Source: Halochromatium sp.
GTDB lineage: Bacteria; Pseudomonadota; Gammaproteobacteria; Chromatiales; Chromatiaceae
Reading direction: 5' to 3'
DNA length: 64,000 bases
NCBI GenBank assembly: GCA_010912705.1
Contig: POWB01000011.1
Location: forward strand, 62,001 to 126,000
How positions within the stretch are numbered: position 1 is the stretch's first letter; each line of letters begins with the position of its first letter. This document shows, piece after piece, positions 46,960 through 61,671 of this stretch. The position numbers were made by a program, and so were the translations under genes. Under the pieces are notes generated by a model, which was given only the letters and a program-made list of their open reading frames with translations, had not been told where the DNA came from and did not search any database.

Positions 46960-47817
46960 CTACCCCAGACGGTTGGACTCGGGCAGTATGTAGACCACTC
47001 CGCCAGCGCCTGAGAATTTGCCTTTGATCATCTCATTGAAGAAATTCGTCGGCACGTTGATGCAGCCAAAGGAGATCCGGTTGTCGGTTGGCGTTGGAGA
47101 GGCAAGGCGCTCTGCCCGTCGATCTCTTGCCGTGCCTCGCACGACCGCGTGCATGGAAAGCGCTTGATCATAGTCCACCCACAGGATGTCTTTACCTTTG
47201 TGGTTGCGACCCATGACCGAGACGAATCGGCCCGCCGGGGTTGTGCGATCTTTGACCGGAATCTGTGACATCGGCTTGCTGCCGGCACCGACGGGGGTGT
47301 GATCGCCTATCCCGATCCCCAGCAACACCGGCGCGGCCCCGAAGAACTTGCCATCTGCGTTGAAGACGTAGACCTTGGCGTTCACCTTGTCCACGATCGC
47401 AAAGGGCATGTTGACATTGTCGCCCGTGCTAACGATCCAGTGCGCCATGTCTCTGGTTCTGCGCGATGCACTCTCTGAAGCGAAACTGACCTTACCAGCC
47501 TTCTTCCCAACCGTCGCCGGAGTCATCACGAAGGCGTTGTCTGCATCTGCGGTGTACGAGGCATTGAGCAAGGGGTTTGGAAGATTTGCTGCGCTAGTGT
47601 CCCTCGTGGTCTGAGTGGTGACACAGCCGGAAACGATTAGGCCGAGGCAGAGGAGTAGAGCTGCGTTCGCTGCTTTGTCGCGCAACGACCGGTGGGGAGA
47701 GCGCCCGCCGTGGCTCGCGCTGGCAAGCGACTGGCCATGGTAGACGCTCAGCCAACCTCGGATGTGGCTGTGCGCCTCCTGGTCCGGCGTTTGTGCGATG
47801 CAGCTTTTGGTCATCAC
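46960..47817 (-). CDS. L,D-transpeptidase (YkuD family) lipoprotein
   Basis: The 285-residue protein has the YkuD active-site pattern: MHAV (His223) and RISFGCINVP with Ser249, Gly251 and catalytic Cys252. A lipobox (VSGC, Cys65) follows a hydrophobic segment at about 53-64. That makes the 45-residue lead-in long and suggests a start further downstream. Such enzymes form 3-3 peptidoglycan cross-links or attach proteins to the wall. It converges with the exported Cys-His-Asp protein. Confidence 0.82.
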   Translation of the reverse strand: MMTKSCIAQTPDQEAHSHIRGWLSVYHGQSLASASHGGRSPHRSLRDKAANAALLLCLGLIVSGCVTTQTTRDTSAANLPNPLLNASYTADADNAFVMTPATVGKKAGKVSFASESASRRTRDMAHWIVSTGDNVNMPFAIVDKVNAKVYVFNADGKFFGAAPVLLGIGIGDHTPVGAGSKPMSQIPVKDRTTPAGRFVSVMGRNHKGKDILWVDYDQALSMHAVVRGTARDRRAERLASPTPTDNRISFGCINVPTNFFNEMIKGKFSGAGGVVYILPESNRLG

Positions 47818-48095
47818 GTTGCGCTCCGGGATCTTCGTATGAGTGCGGTTATGGTCACGAAAACAGCGGCTAATGCTAGCAAAACCAACTGTCTACATAA
47901 AGTATCCGCGCGTCCTCTTCGGTTTGCCCGTTCCGTCGTTCTCTGCAGCACATATCTAAATTTGCGTGGTGCGCCAGTTCAATAGATTGACGATCGATCC
48001 GCGTGGTCGCCCATCGGCTGTGCTCCGTGTTTCGCGCTCTGTGCAGACTCTGATCTCCAAGCGTCTATTGCTGCACCTAAAGGCGCTCGAAAAGG

Positions 48096-48116
48096 AACCG
48101 AACGTCCGGTTTTTTT
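48096..48116 (+). terminator. Weak intrinsic-terminator-like hairpin
   Basis: A five-base stem (aaccg/cggtt) with a six-base loop merges into a run of seven T. The stem is short, so confidence is low, and no clear plus-strand gene ends just upstream. Confidence 0.3.
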
Positions 48117-48161
48117 GCAGAGTCGGCGTCTTGCGCCAGGAAGGCTGCGTCGACTTTCGTC

Positions 48162-48190
48162 TTGACAGTTCGATTTGAAGGCTGGATATT
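48162..48190 (+). promoter_or_regulatory. Predicted sigma-70 promoter
   Basis: ttgaca at 48162-48167 and gatatt at 48185-48190 are 17 bases apart, about 105 bases upstream of the small lipoprotein start. Confidence 0.45.
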
Positions 48191-48294
48191 CTCCTATTGT
48201 TGACCAGAGAATTCCGGTCGGATGATCCTGGCCTTCATTCAGGCGTTGACCCTTTAACCCGACTTTCATTCTGACCAACACACAGGATACGCTC

Positions 48295-48435
48295 GTGAGC
48301 AAGACTAGTAGATCCATTCTTGCGCTTTTTGCTATCGCAATGGTGCTCGGACTTTCGGCCTGCAGCACCACGAAGGAAGAGCCGCCACCGCCAGCCCCTG
48401 CCCCCGTGCTGGAGCCAAAGCCTGATCGCGGCTGA
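48295..48435 (+). CDS. 46-residue proline-rich lipoprotein
   Basis: A GTG start at 48295 after an agga site (eight bases before) opens a frame for MSKTSRSILALFAIAMVLGL, then SACSTTKEEPPPP, ending PKPDRG. The lipobox (LSAC, Cys23) and the Pro-rich mature part resemble small entericidin-like lipoproteins. It has its own predicted promoter at 48162. Function is unknown. Confidence 0.65.
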   Translation: MSKTSRSILALFAIAMVLGLSACSTTKEEPPPPAPAPVLEPKPDRG

Positions 48436-48626
48436 TTGCTTCTACCCTCGATCCTCGGCCCTCTCACACCACTGTTCTCGCCTAATGAGTCCATTCGGAC
48501 CCGGTCGCAGTCGTGAAGAGGGTCGCATTGGAGGACGGCTCCGTGCGGCTGGCACAAAGCTGACAAGCTGGCTCTAGGATCGTTTCGACCAGACTAGCCG
48601 GACGACGGCCCCAACGTTCTCGGGCG
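48436..48626. other. Spacer, nothing recognised
   Basis: No gene, repeat or site supported. Confidence 0.4.
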
Positions 48627-48692
48627 TCGGCCTCGCATGCCCGATCCCCGGCGCGCTATCTCTGGACCATGCTGTTGGCGCGGCTGTTCGAG
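48627..48692 (+). pseudogene. Possible transposase C-terminal remnant
   Basis: A short frame reads HARSPARYLWTMLLARLFES, very like the ARYLWAMLLARIYE motif of IS91-type transposase C-terminal regions. It has no start or zinc-binding partner here and abuts a copied kinase fragment, consistent with an old insertion used as a recombination site. Confidence 0.4.
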
Positions 48693-48806
48693 TCTGCGCC
48701 TCGGAATCGGCAGTTCACTGCTTAGCGCTGGCTTCCCAGGCATGCGCAGGCCCGTTGCAGCGCCTCGGCGCCGAGGTTGCCGGCAACGCCTTTGAGCTTG
48801 TGGATC
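48693..48806 (-). pseudogene. Fragment of hybrid-kinase HPT domain
   Basis: These bases nearly equal 55655-55760 and resemble the HPT coding region of the full kinase at 50760-50860. They lead directly into mini-gvpJ copy 2, as in the right-hand copy. Confidence 0.7.
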
Positions 48807-48830
48807 AGACGGCGTTCTTTTTCGTCAGCT

Positions 48831-48983
48831 TCACTCTGACGACGCTGGAGGCTCGAGCTTTGCCTCTAGCCGAGCGAGCCGTTCTTCTAGCCCCGGGGTG
48901 TTCAGCTGTGGGTCACGCGCCTTGGTGTCGGCGACGGTTGTGCTGTCGGTTGCATGGGTCAGATTGCGTTGATTGGTGGCCAT
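48831..48983 (-). pseudogene. Mini-gvpJ copy 2 (core domain deleted)
   Basis: The 50-codon frame (ATG at 48981-48983) matches GvpJ residues 1-19 followed directly by residues 75-105. The internal 165 bases are missing in frame at exactly the same point as in copy 1. A short shared gtcg at both ends of the deleted part suggests slippage or microhomology deletion. Confidence 0.75.
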
Positions 48984-48992
48984 GATGCCTCC

Positions 48993-49040
48993 TTAGAGCA
49001 GTCGGCCCAGCGGGCCGAGGTCGAGATTCAAATCCTCGTT
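48993..49040 (-). pseudogene. gvpK 3'-end fragment (second copy)
   Basis: It matches the last codons of gvpK (EDLNLDLGPLGRLL, stop), lacking the rest of the gene. It lies upstream of mini-gvpJ copy 2 as in the intact operon. Confidence 0.75.
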
Positions 49041-49080
49041 GCTGCCTGATCCGACCGCATTCCCGGTGTCGCTGAGACCT

Positions 49081-50235
49081 TCAGGCGGCCACGGTGTCGG
49101 GATGGGATGCGGCGATCTCAGCGAACCGCTCGCGACAGGCCAGGAAGGCATCGACGACGTCCGGATCGAAGTGACGACCACGGTCCTCGAGGAGGATCTG
49201 CGTTGTCTCGTCCAGCGTCAGCGGAGGCTTATAGACGCGCTTGTTGAGCAGGGCGTCGAACACGTCGGCCAGCGCCATCAGGCGGCCCGAGACCGGGATC
49301 GCCTCACCGGCCAGCCCGTTGGGATAGCCGGAGCCGTCCCATTTCTCGTGATGACTGGCGGCGATCTCGGCCGCGACCTCGAGGAAGGCGAAGGCATCCG
49401 GCACCTTGTCTGCCGCCTCGGGATCCGCTCCTGCGGCACTAGACCGCATGGCGTGTTCGATGGCCTCGGCGCCGATCCGCGCGTGGGTCTTCATGATCTC
49501 GTATTCGTGCGCATCGAGGCGACCGCGCTTGAACAGGATTGCATCGGGGATGCCGACCTTGCCAATGTCGTGCAGCGGGGCCGCTTTGATGATGCGCTCG
49601 AGCCACTGCCCGGCGAGCGCCGGGGCGAACTTGGGATGCTCGGCCAGGTGCCGGGCCAGCACCTCGACATAGGCTTGGGTGCGCATGATGTGCAGCCCGG
49701 TCTCGTTATCGCGGGCCTCGGCCAGGTTAGCCAGGGCGCGGATGCTGAGTTCCTGAATCAGGAGGTTGTCGCGCATCCGGCGAGAGACCTCGGCCTCCAG
49801 CCATTCGTTTTCATTCGTGAGGCGGTCGCGAGCCTCTTTGAGCTCCAGATGGGCCTTGACGCGGGCCCGCAGGATGACCGGATTGATGGGTTTGGTAATG
49901 TAATCCACCGCGCCAAGCGTGAGGCCAAGCTCCTCATTCTCGCTGCTGTTCATTGCAGTGATGAAGATCACCGGAATCTTGCGCAGGTCTTCATCGGCAT
50001 GCAGGCGCCGCATCACCTCGTAGCCGTCCATGCCCGGCATCATGACGTCGAGCAGGATGAGATCCGGCAAGGGTGGTCTTTCGACCATCCGCAAGGCGCG
50101 CTCTCCGGAAGTGCCGACCCGCACGTGGTAGAGCGGCTGCAGGAGCTCTCCAAGTACGGTGAGATTCTCGGGCGCATCATCGACGATCAGGATACTGTGC
50201 CGGATCGGCTCAAGGACATTAGGCCTTGTAGTCAC
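49081..50235 (-). CDS. HD-GYP response regulator (c-di-GMP phosphodiesterase)
   Basis: The 384-residue protein begins with a receiver (LIVDDAPEN, then LLDVMMPGMDGYEVM with the phospho-Asp). After a coiled-coil (ENEWLEAEVSRRM) comes an HD-GYP domain with HDIGKVGIP and HHEKWDGSGYPNGL. It should break down cyclic di-GMP when phosphorylated. The GTG at 50235 is chosen because ggaggag lies eight bases upstream; a longer ATG frame from 50334 is weaker. The full kinase gene lies upstream in the same direction, its likely partner. Confidence 0.92.
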   Translation of the reverse strand: MTTRPNVLEPIRHSILIVDDAPENLTVLGELLQPLYHVRVGTSGERALRMVERPPLPDLILLDVMMPGMDGYEVMRRLHADEDLRKIPVIFITAMNSSENEELGLTLGAVDYITKPINPVILRARVKAHLELKEARDRLTNENEWLEAEVSRRMRDNLLIQELSIRALANLAEARDNETGLHIMRTQAYVEVLARHLAEHPKFAPALAGQWLERIIKAAPLHDIGKVGIPDAILFKRGRLDAHEYEIMKTHARIGAEAIEHAMRSSAAGADPEAADKVPDAFAFLEVAAEIAASHHEKWDGSGYPNGLAGEAIPVSGRLMALADVFDALLNKRVYKPPLTLDETTQILLEDRGRHFDPDVVDAFLACRERFAEIAASHPDTVAA

Positions 50236-50404
50236 AATCAAGCTCCTCCGTTTGGGCTCATGTCGAAGAGGTCGTCCTCGCCTACCAAGAGGCAGCGCTC
50301 GAAAGCCTAACCATGGTCGACTGATTGCCTCCATAGGTGAAAATACATCTCGTCTGCTGCGACATGGCTCTCATTGTAGTACCCGCGGCGTGCCGGTGGT
50401 GAAT

Positions 50405-55237
<4,833 letters not shown>

Positions 55238-55437
55238 TGTCGGATACCGCCGAACGCAGCGTCCTGATTGCTTCTATATAGCCATTAGCCGTGATTGCCA
55301 GACTCAGATATGTCGCTAGCTTACAACTGCCGTGGATCAGGTGTCTGGATATCAGGAGCGATGGTCATAGCTGAAAATACGTCTCGTCTGCTGTGACGTG
55401 ATTCTCATTTAGTGCCCGCGGCGCGCCGGTGGTGAGC
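55238..55437. other. Kinase upstream spacer with start of the copied segment
   Basis: The first ~125 bases show no recognisable element and may contain the kinase promoter. From about 55371 the sequence copies the spacer found after the kinase stop at 50341-50404. Confidence 0.5.
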
Positions 55438-55760
55438 TCATGGCTGATCCGCCGCCTCAGCGGTCCTGATCTCGTCGAGCAGTGTCTGCGCCGTCTCGAA
55501 GTCGGAGTCCTCTAGGGCAGCTTGCAGCTGTTGAGCCTCGCGGCGCAAGCAGGCGCACTCGAGCAGCAAGCGTTCGGCCTCCAGCGCGAGCGGGCAGGGT
55601 TGCGATCACGGCGAGCACGCAGGCGAACTCGCGCTCTACGACGGCCTGCGCCTCGGGATCGGCAGTTCACTGCTTAGCGCTGGCTTCCCAGGCATGCGCA
55701 GGCCCGTTGCAGCGCCTCGGCGCCGAGGTTGCCGGCAACGCCTTTGAGCTTGTGGATCAG
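55438..55760 (-). pseudogene. Decayed copy of the hybrid-kinase 3' end
   Basis: It starts with a tca (stop) matching the kinase stop at 50405 and keeps the last ~50 codons. It then has internal losses (for example at about 55587, where about 130 bases present at 50560-50690 are missing) before the HPT piece. No intact reading frame remains. It leads directly into gvpJ. Confidence 0.75.
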
Positions 55761-55782
55761 ACGGCGTTCTTTTTCGTCAGCT

Positions 55783-56100
55783 TCACTCTGACGACGCTGG
55801 AGGCTCGAGCTTTGCCTCTAGCCGAGCGAGCCGTTCTTCTAGCCCCGGGGTGTTCAGCTGTGGGTCACGCGCCTTGGTGTCGAAGGTCGGGTTGCCACGC
55901 CACCAGTCGACACCCATCTCGACGGCGCGATCGACCGAGCAGATCAACAGCCGCACCTCGATCGTCAGCAGTTCCACCTCGACCAGTTTGACCCGGATAT
56001 CGCCCGCGATCACAACCCCCTTATCCAGCAAGCGCTCAAGCAGGTCGGCGACGGTTGTGCTGTCGGTCGCATGGGTCAGATTGCGTTGATTGGTGGCCAT
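55783..56100 (-). CDS. gvpJ: Gas vesicle protein GvpJ
   Basis: The 105-residue GvpA-like protein has the J-type core TTVADLLERLLDKGVVIAGD and KLVEVELLTIEVRLLICSV, followed by a C-terminal helix rich in charged residues (GLEERLARLEAKLE). GvpJ is a minor component needed for vesicle assembly. It is the last gene of the operon, nine bases after gvpK, and it is the intact parent of the two deleted copies at 45549 and 48831. Confidence 0.9.
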   Translation of the reverse strand: MATNQRNLTHATDSTTVADLLERLLDKGVVIAGDIRVKLVEVELLTIEVRLLICSVDRAVEMGVDWWRGNPTFDTKARDPQLNTPGLEERLARLEAKLEPPASSE

Positions 56101-56109
56101 GATGCCTCC

Positions 56110-56481
56110 TTAGAGCAGTCGGCCCAGCGGGCCGAGGTCGAGATTCAAATCCTCGTCGCGTAGGCCAAAGACCTCGCGCACGCGTGCCAGCTCATCGGCC
56201 TGACGCATCAGCGTGAGCCCCAGCCGCTCGATCTCCTCCTCAGTCAGCGAGCCAGAGTCCATCCGTGCAATCGCTTGTCGCTCCAGCAGCTCGTGCAGCA
56301 GCTTGATCAGCGTCAGCACCAATTGCGCCAAGCCATCACGCACGCGCTCGCCATCGATCTCCAGGCGCTTGCGGCCACCCACCGAGGAGGCGGCAGGCGT
56401 CTGCAGCGACCTGTCCAGCGCATCCGGCAGCACCCTCTGAGGTTGTTTAGGGCTTGCTGTCGTCGATGGATTGTCGTTCAT
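56110..56481 (-). CDS. gvpK: Gas vesicle protein GvpK
   Basis: The 123-residue protein matches GvpK by GLAQLVLTLIKLLHELLERQA, LTEEEIERLGLTLMRQ and the end DEDLNLDLGPLGRLL. GvpK is essential for vesicle formation in other bacteria, and its role may be in assembly. It overlaps the end of the gvpS-type gene by 35 bases and is followed by gvpJ after nine bases. Confidence 0.92.
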   Translation of the reverse strand: MNDNPSTTASPKQPQRVLPDALDRSLQTPAASSVGGRKRLEIDGERVRDGLAQLVLTLIKLLHELLERQAIARMDSGSLTEEEIERLGLTLMRQADELARVREVFGLRDEDLNLDLGPLGRLL

Positions 56482-56829
56482 GAGCCGCCTCTTGCTGCAA
56501 TCGCCGCCCGGTCTCGACCGAGGTGATTAACGCCTGCAGATTGATGTAAATAAGGTCGATATCGGCAACCGAGATGGTCAGATCAGCCACCACCACAGCG
56601 CCCTTGTTCAGGATACGATCCAGCGCCTCGCACAGCGAGATGTGCTGCTGCTCGGCTCTGGGCGTCCTCGCCCCGCCAGTGCCATTAACGAGATCTTGAT
56701 CTTGATCTTGATCTTGATCTTGATCTTGACCCAGCCCCTGACTGCCACCGCTCGTGGTGCCAGCAGCGATGCCGATGCTTGCACCGCTCACACCAGGCTC
56801 AGCGGATCGACCCTCGTCGCTCGGCGCGC

Positions 56830-56833
<4 letters not shown>
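56447..56833 (-). CDS. gvpS: Gas vesicle GvpA-like protein (GvpS/M type) with Gln-Asp repeat
   Basis: The 128-residue protein has the S/M-type core SLCEALDRILNKGAVVVAD and DLIYINLQALITSVE. Its N-terminal 60 residues are low complexity with a Gln-Asp run encoded by gatctt hexamers at 56692-56727. It is a predicted minor gas vesicle protein. The start overlaps the stop of the ATPase gene, and its 3' end overlaps gvpK. Confidence 0.85.
56692..56727. repeat. Six gatctt hexamers in the gvpS-type gene
   Basis: Six tandem copies of gatctt encode Gln-Asp pairs on the minus strand. Hexamer steps keep the frame, so the length of the run may vary between strains. Confidence 0.92.
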
Positions 56834-58817
<1,984 letters not shown>

Positions 58818-58821
<4 letters not shown>

Positions 58822-59237
58822 TCGCGGCCTTCCCAGTCGTCTTCGCCATCCTCGCTGTCGGCCTCGTTATCTTCCGAATCCTCATCATTCGCCTCCGAAA
58901 CCTCATTAACCGCATCCGCATCCGCATCCGCATCCGTATCATCTAGATCTTCATCATCTAGATCTTCAGCATCTAGATTTTCAGCATCCTCATCGTCCTC
59001 ATCTGGCGCTTCATCCGCCTCGAGCTCGTCGAGCCGGTCAAGCAGCGGTCCCTCGCGGCGGTCGAACTCCTCCTCATCGATCTGCTCGGTCTCGAGCATC
59101 ATGTAGAGGTCAGTAAGCTCGTTGCGAATTCGGGCCGCCTCGCCCTCCACCTCTTCGAGCGCGGCGTTATGGATCTCCTTAAATACCCAGAACAGACCGC
59201 GATAGGGGCTGAGGAGGATGTCATCAATCAGTAGCAC
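58818..59237 (-). CDS. gvpG: Gas vesicle protein GvpG with long acidic tail
   Basis: The first 70 residues match GvpG (LLSPYRGLFWVFKEIHNAA, then EVEGEAARIRNELTDLYMMLE). GvpG is normally about 80-90 residues, but here a tail of about 65 Asp/Glu/Ala/Asn residues follows. The tail is encoded largely by tandem units at about 58910-58980 (gcatcc hexamers and catctagatctt units). It overlaps the ATPase start (ATGA) and follows gvpF/L by 48 bases. Confidence 0.88.
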
Positions 59238-59285
59238 AGTACCGGCCTCATCCTGTGACTGGCCGGGCTGTCACGCAGCGACTGC

Positions 59286-60077
59286 CTAGCCGACCGCCGC
59301 TCGATTCGCCGGCCGAGAGGCTGTCTGCAGATCGAGATCGACGAAATTATGGGGTGCCCAAGGGCCGTTGTAATCAAACAGAAAGTCGTTATTGAATCGC
59401 TTTGAGGCCTCAAACACTCCTTTCTCGAACTCGGCCTGTCCTGCTTTGTCGACCAGACAAACCAGATTCATCACCTCTTTTTCATGCTTAGGGGGATTCG
59501 CGACCACTTCTTCACAATAGCCGCGTAACACCTCGATGACCGCTGCGGTATGCCGCTCGCGCTCTTCCTGCACCAAGCGGTCGAACATCCGCCCTAGCTC
59601 AATCTTCTCTTCGCGTCGGTTATGCTCTTCTTGCATCACGTAATCACGCATCTCGCGCAGGACGGGATGCATGCTGACGAAATACTCATAGATGTTACCG
59701 ACGTCCCAGGAGACGCGGAGCCCCATCTCGACGCGCTGCCGCACCCGCTGTAACTGCTCCTCGATCGCGGCACGATTACTGCTCAATAAGGTCTGTACCG
59801 CCGTGGCACTGGTTGCAATGACGCCGAAACGCATTGGCAATACGGTGCCCAGTTCCAAGAGATGAGCAAGCACGGCCCGATGCGCCATCAGATGGCGCCG
59901 TTCCGGGCGCACACGGGCACTTTGAATATCACTGACGACCGCGCCGATATGGCCCGCATTCAGACCATAGACTCGCTCCTTATTCAGTCCGGTCACGCGA
60001 TAAGCGGGCGCCTCATCACCAACATCGACCAGCGCATAGATAAACTTGCCGCCCTGCGATTTCGATTTCTGAGCCAT
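59286..60077 (-). CDS. gvpL: Gas vesicle protein GvpF/L
   Basis: The 263-residue protein matches the GvpL/F family: FIYALVDVGDEAP, GHIGAVVSD, LLELGTVLPMRFGVI and a C-terminal LVDKAGQAEFEKGV...FDYNGPWAPHNFVDL. GvpF/L proteins take part in vesicle nucleation with GvpA. I cannot separate F from L on sequence alone. A charged-residue helix sits in the middle (MQEEHNRREEKIELG). Confidence 0.9.
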   Translation of the reverse strand: MAQKSKSQGGKFIYALVDVGDEAPAYRVTGLNKERVYGLNAGHIGAVVSDIQSARVRPERRHLMAHRAVLAHLLELGTVLPMRFGVIATSATAVQTLLSSNRAAIEEQLQRVRQRVEMGLRVSWDVGNIYEYFVSMHPVLREMRDYVMQEEHNRREEKIELGRMFDRLVQEERERHTAAVIEVLRGYCEEVVANPPKHEKEVMNLVCLVDKAGQAEFEKGVFEASKRFNNDFLFDYNGPWAPHNFVDLDLQTASRPANRAAVG

Positions 60078-60119
60078 GATGATCCTGCGGATTGTTTGAT
60101 CGCGGTTTAGGCTTGCATT

Positions 60120-60497
60120 TCAATAGCGGATGCGTAGTCCACGGGGCTGGCCAGTTGGCTCGCCCGAGGTGGCCCGACTGCAGGTCTCCGAGCGACTGCC
60201 AGCGGGCGCGCGAGCACCCCGTTTGGTCGATCTTTGTACGCCTTCTACCCCTTCTACCCCGGCATCGACCAACAGGCCCTGCATTTCAGTCTCGATCTCA
60301 CCAAGGCGCTCATTGATGCCTTCGATCCGCCCCTGCGCCGCATCCCGCTCGAGCCCCCGACGATAACGTTCGAACTCTAGTGCACCCAATTGAAAATAAC
60401 TGGCATAGCGCCGTTGATTCTTGTTCGAGCTTCGTCCTGCAACCGTCTTGATGTCGCTTAAGGTGCGTGGTGGGCGTGTTGTCTTGATTGCCATCAT
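60120..60497 (-). CDS. Unknown conserved-position gas vesicle operon protein
   Basis: The 125-residue basic protein starts MMAIKTTRPPRTLSDIK with an N-terminal basic part and a helical segment (about 35-75, EFERYRRGLERDAAQGRIEG). The C-terminal third is Ser/Thr/Gly/Arg-rich and looks disordered. ATG codons overlap the gvpN stop, so it is coupled. I do not recognise it; it lies where small accessory gvp genes occur in other clusters. Confidence 0.65.
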   Translation of the reverse strand: MMAIKTTRPPRTLSDIKTVAGRSSNKNQRRYASYFQLGALEFERYRRGLERDAAQGRIEGINERLGEIETEMQGLLVDAGVEGVEGVQRSTKRGARAPAGSRSETCSRATSGEPTGQPRGLRIRY

Positions 60498-61540
60498 TGA
60501 CTCCTGATCAGATTTGGCTTGCCGCCCAAAGCGACGACAACGTCATCGCTCAACGCGCTACTACCGGCAGCCTCCGCGCGCGGCCCAGCCGCCACCGGCG
60601 GACAGACCTGCTTGATCACGCTGTCGACCAATTGATGAAAGATCGACTGCCCATCATGCAGAACCTTCGCGCTTTCAGTGCTGACCACGTCATAACAGAC
60701 GCCATGGAAGAAGCGATCACCAAAGCGCGCACGGCCATTGACCATGCCGAGGATCTTGCCAATCGCAATCCCCGCGCGCAGGGTCGGTCGCGTCTTGTTC
60801 TCGCCACTGCCACGCAGCTCGCGAATGATGTCAACGATATGACCAGCCTCAAACTCATCGATGCCCGCCTTGGCCTTGACGATCTCGATCTCGGTATCGC
60901 GATCCGGCGGATTCAGACGGATCGTGATCATTCGATCCGCAAGCGCATCCTGGGTCTTGTGCGTGCCGGCGTATTCTTCAGGATTAGAGGTAAAGATGGC
61001 GCGAAAATCGCTGCCGACATCCAGATAGCCCTCTCCCGCCGTGCGCAATCCCGGCAGGTTCAAGATCCCCTCCGACATCACCGAGAGCAGCACATTGTTC
61101 GCCTCTGGCCGTGAGCGGTTGAACTCATCGTAGATCAGCGTATCGCCATTGCGGCAGGCCGTCGTCAGCCGATTATCGACCCACATCTGCCGCATCTCTT
61201 CCTCGGTGCGCACCACCGAGTGGATGTAATTATCAACCACCTTGCTGCGCCGATAGCCGGCATCATTGGTGCCGATGAGATCAGAGACGCTAAACTCATC
61301 ATTACCATGGATCAGCGTCACCGGCCGCCCCCAGAGCGCGGCCAAATGGAAGGCCATGGTGGTCTTACCGGTCCCGGAAGGGCCGGCAAGATGCACTGGA
61401 TAACCGGCCCGCAGATAGACCAGCGCTCGATTCGTCACCTCCTCCACATAGGGTGTGGAGACAAAGGTCTCGCTCGCTTCGGGGACAACGAGATCGTCAT
61501 CATTCAGACCGACATCGGGTCGCAGACTTTCCAAGGTCAT
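60494..61540 (-). CDS. gvpN: Gas vesicle AAA+ ATPase GvpN
   Basis: The 348-residue MoxR-type ATPase has Walker A GPSGTGKT (53-60) and Walker B TLIYDEFNR (Asp138, Glu139). Its sensor region reads TSNPEEYAGTHKTQDALADR. GvpN enhances vesicle growth. The stop overlaps the next gene start. The last ~40 residues are an Ala/Pro-rich extension. Confidence 0.93.
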   Translation of the reverse strand: MTLESLRPDVGLNDDDLVVPEASETFVSTPYVEEVTNRALVYLRAGYPVHLAGPSGTGKTTMAFHLAALWGRPVTLIHGNDEFSVSDLIGTNDAGYRRSKVVDNYIHSVVRTEEEMRQMWVDNRLTTACRNGDTLIYDEFNRSRPEANNVLLSVMSEGILNLPGLRTAGEGYLDVGSDFRAIFTSNPEEYAGTHKTQDALADRMITIRLNPPDRDTEIEIVKAKAGIDEFEAGHIVDIIRELRGSGENKTRPTLRAGIAIGKILGMVNGRARFGDRFFHGVCYDVVSTESAKVLHDGQSIFHQLVDSVIKQVCPPVAAGPRAEAAGSSALSDDVVVALGGKPNLIRSQ

Positions 61541-61671
61541 CTTTCAATTCCAGGCTCAGCGCACATCAAGAGATCAGCAAAACGGCCCAATCAAATCAGG
61601 CCAGGACGGGTCAGCGCTGATCTTGGCAACCCGAGGCATCAGGTCGCGATCAGCGCTCAGGCATCGATCCC

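Larger units (their letters stand above)
47818..48294. other. 477-base spacer upstream of a small lipoprotein gene
   Basis: I see a weak hairpin with a T-run at 48096-48116 (aaccg...cggtt, then seven T) and a sigma-70-type promoter at 48162-48190. No convincing protein gene is present; open frames here lack codon bias and known motifs. A small RNA cannot be excluded. Confidence 0.45.

Noticed and set aside
49039-50310. Plus-strand 423-codon frame opposite the HD-GYP regulator
   Set aside because: Shadow of the real minus-strand gene, which has REC and HD-GYP motifs.
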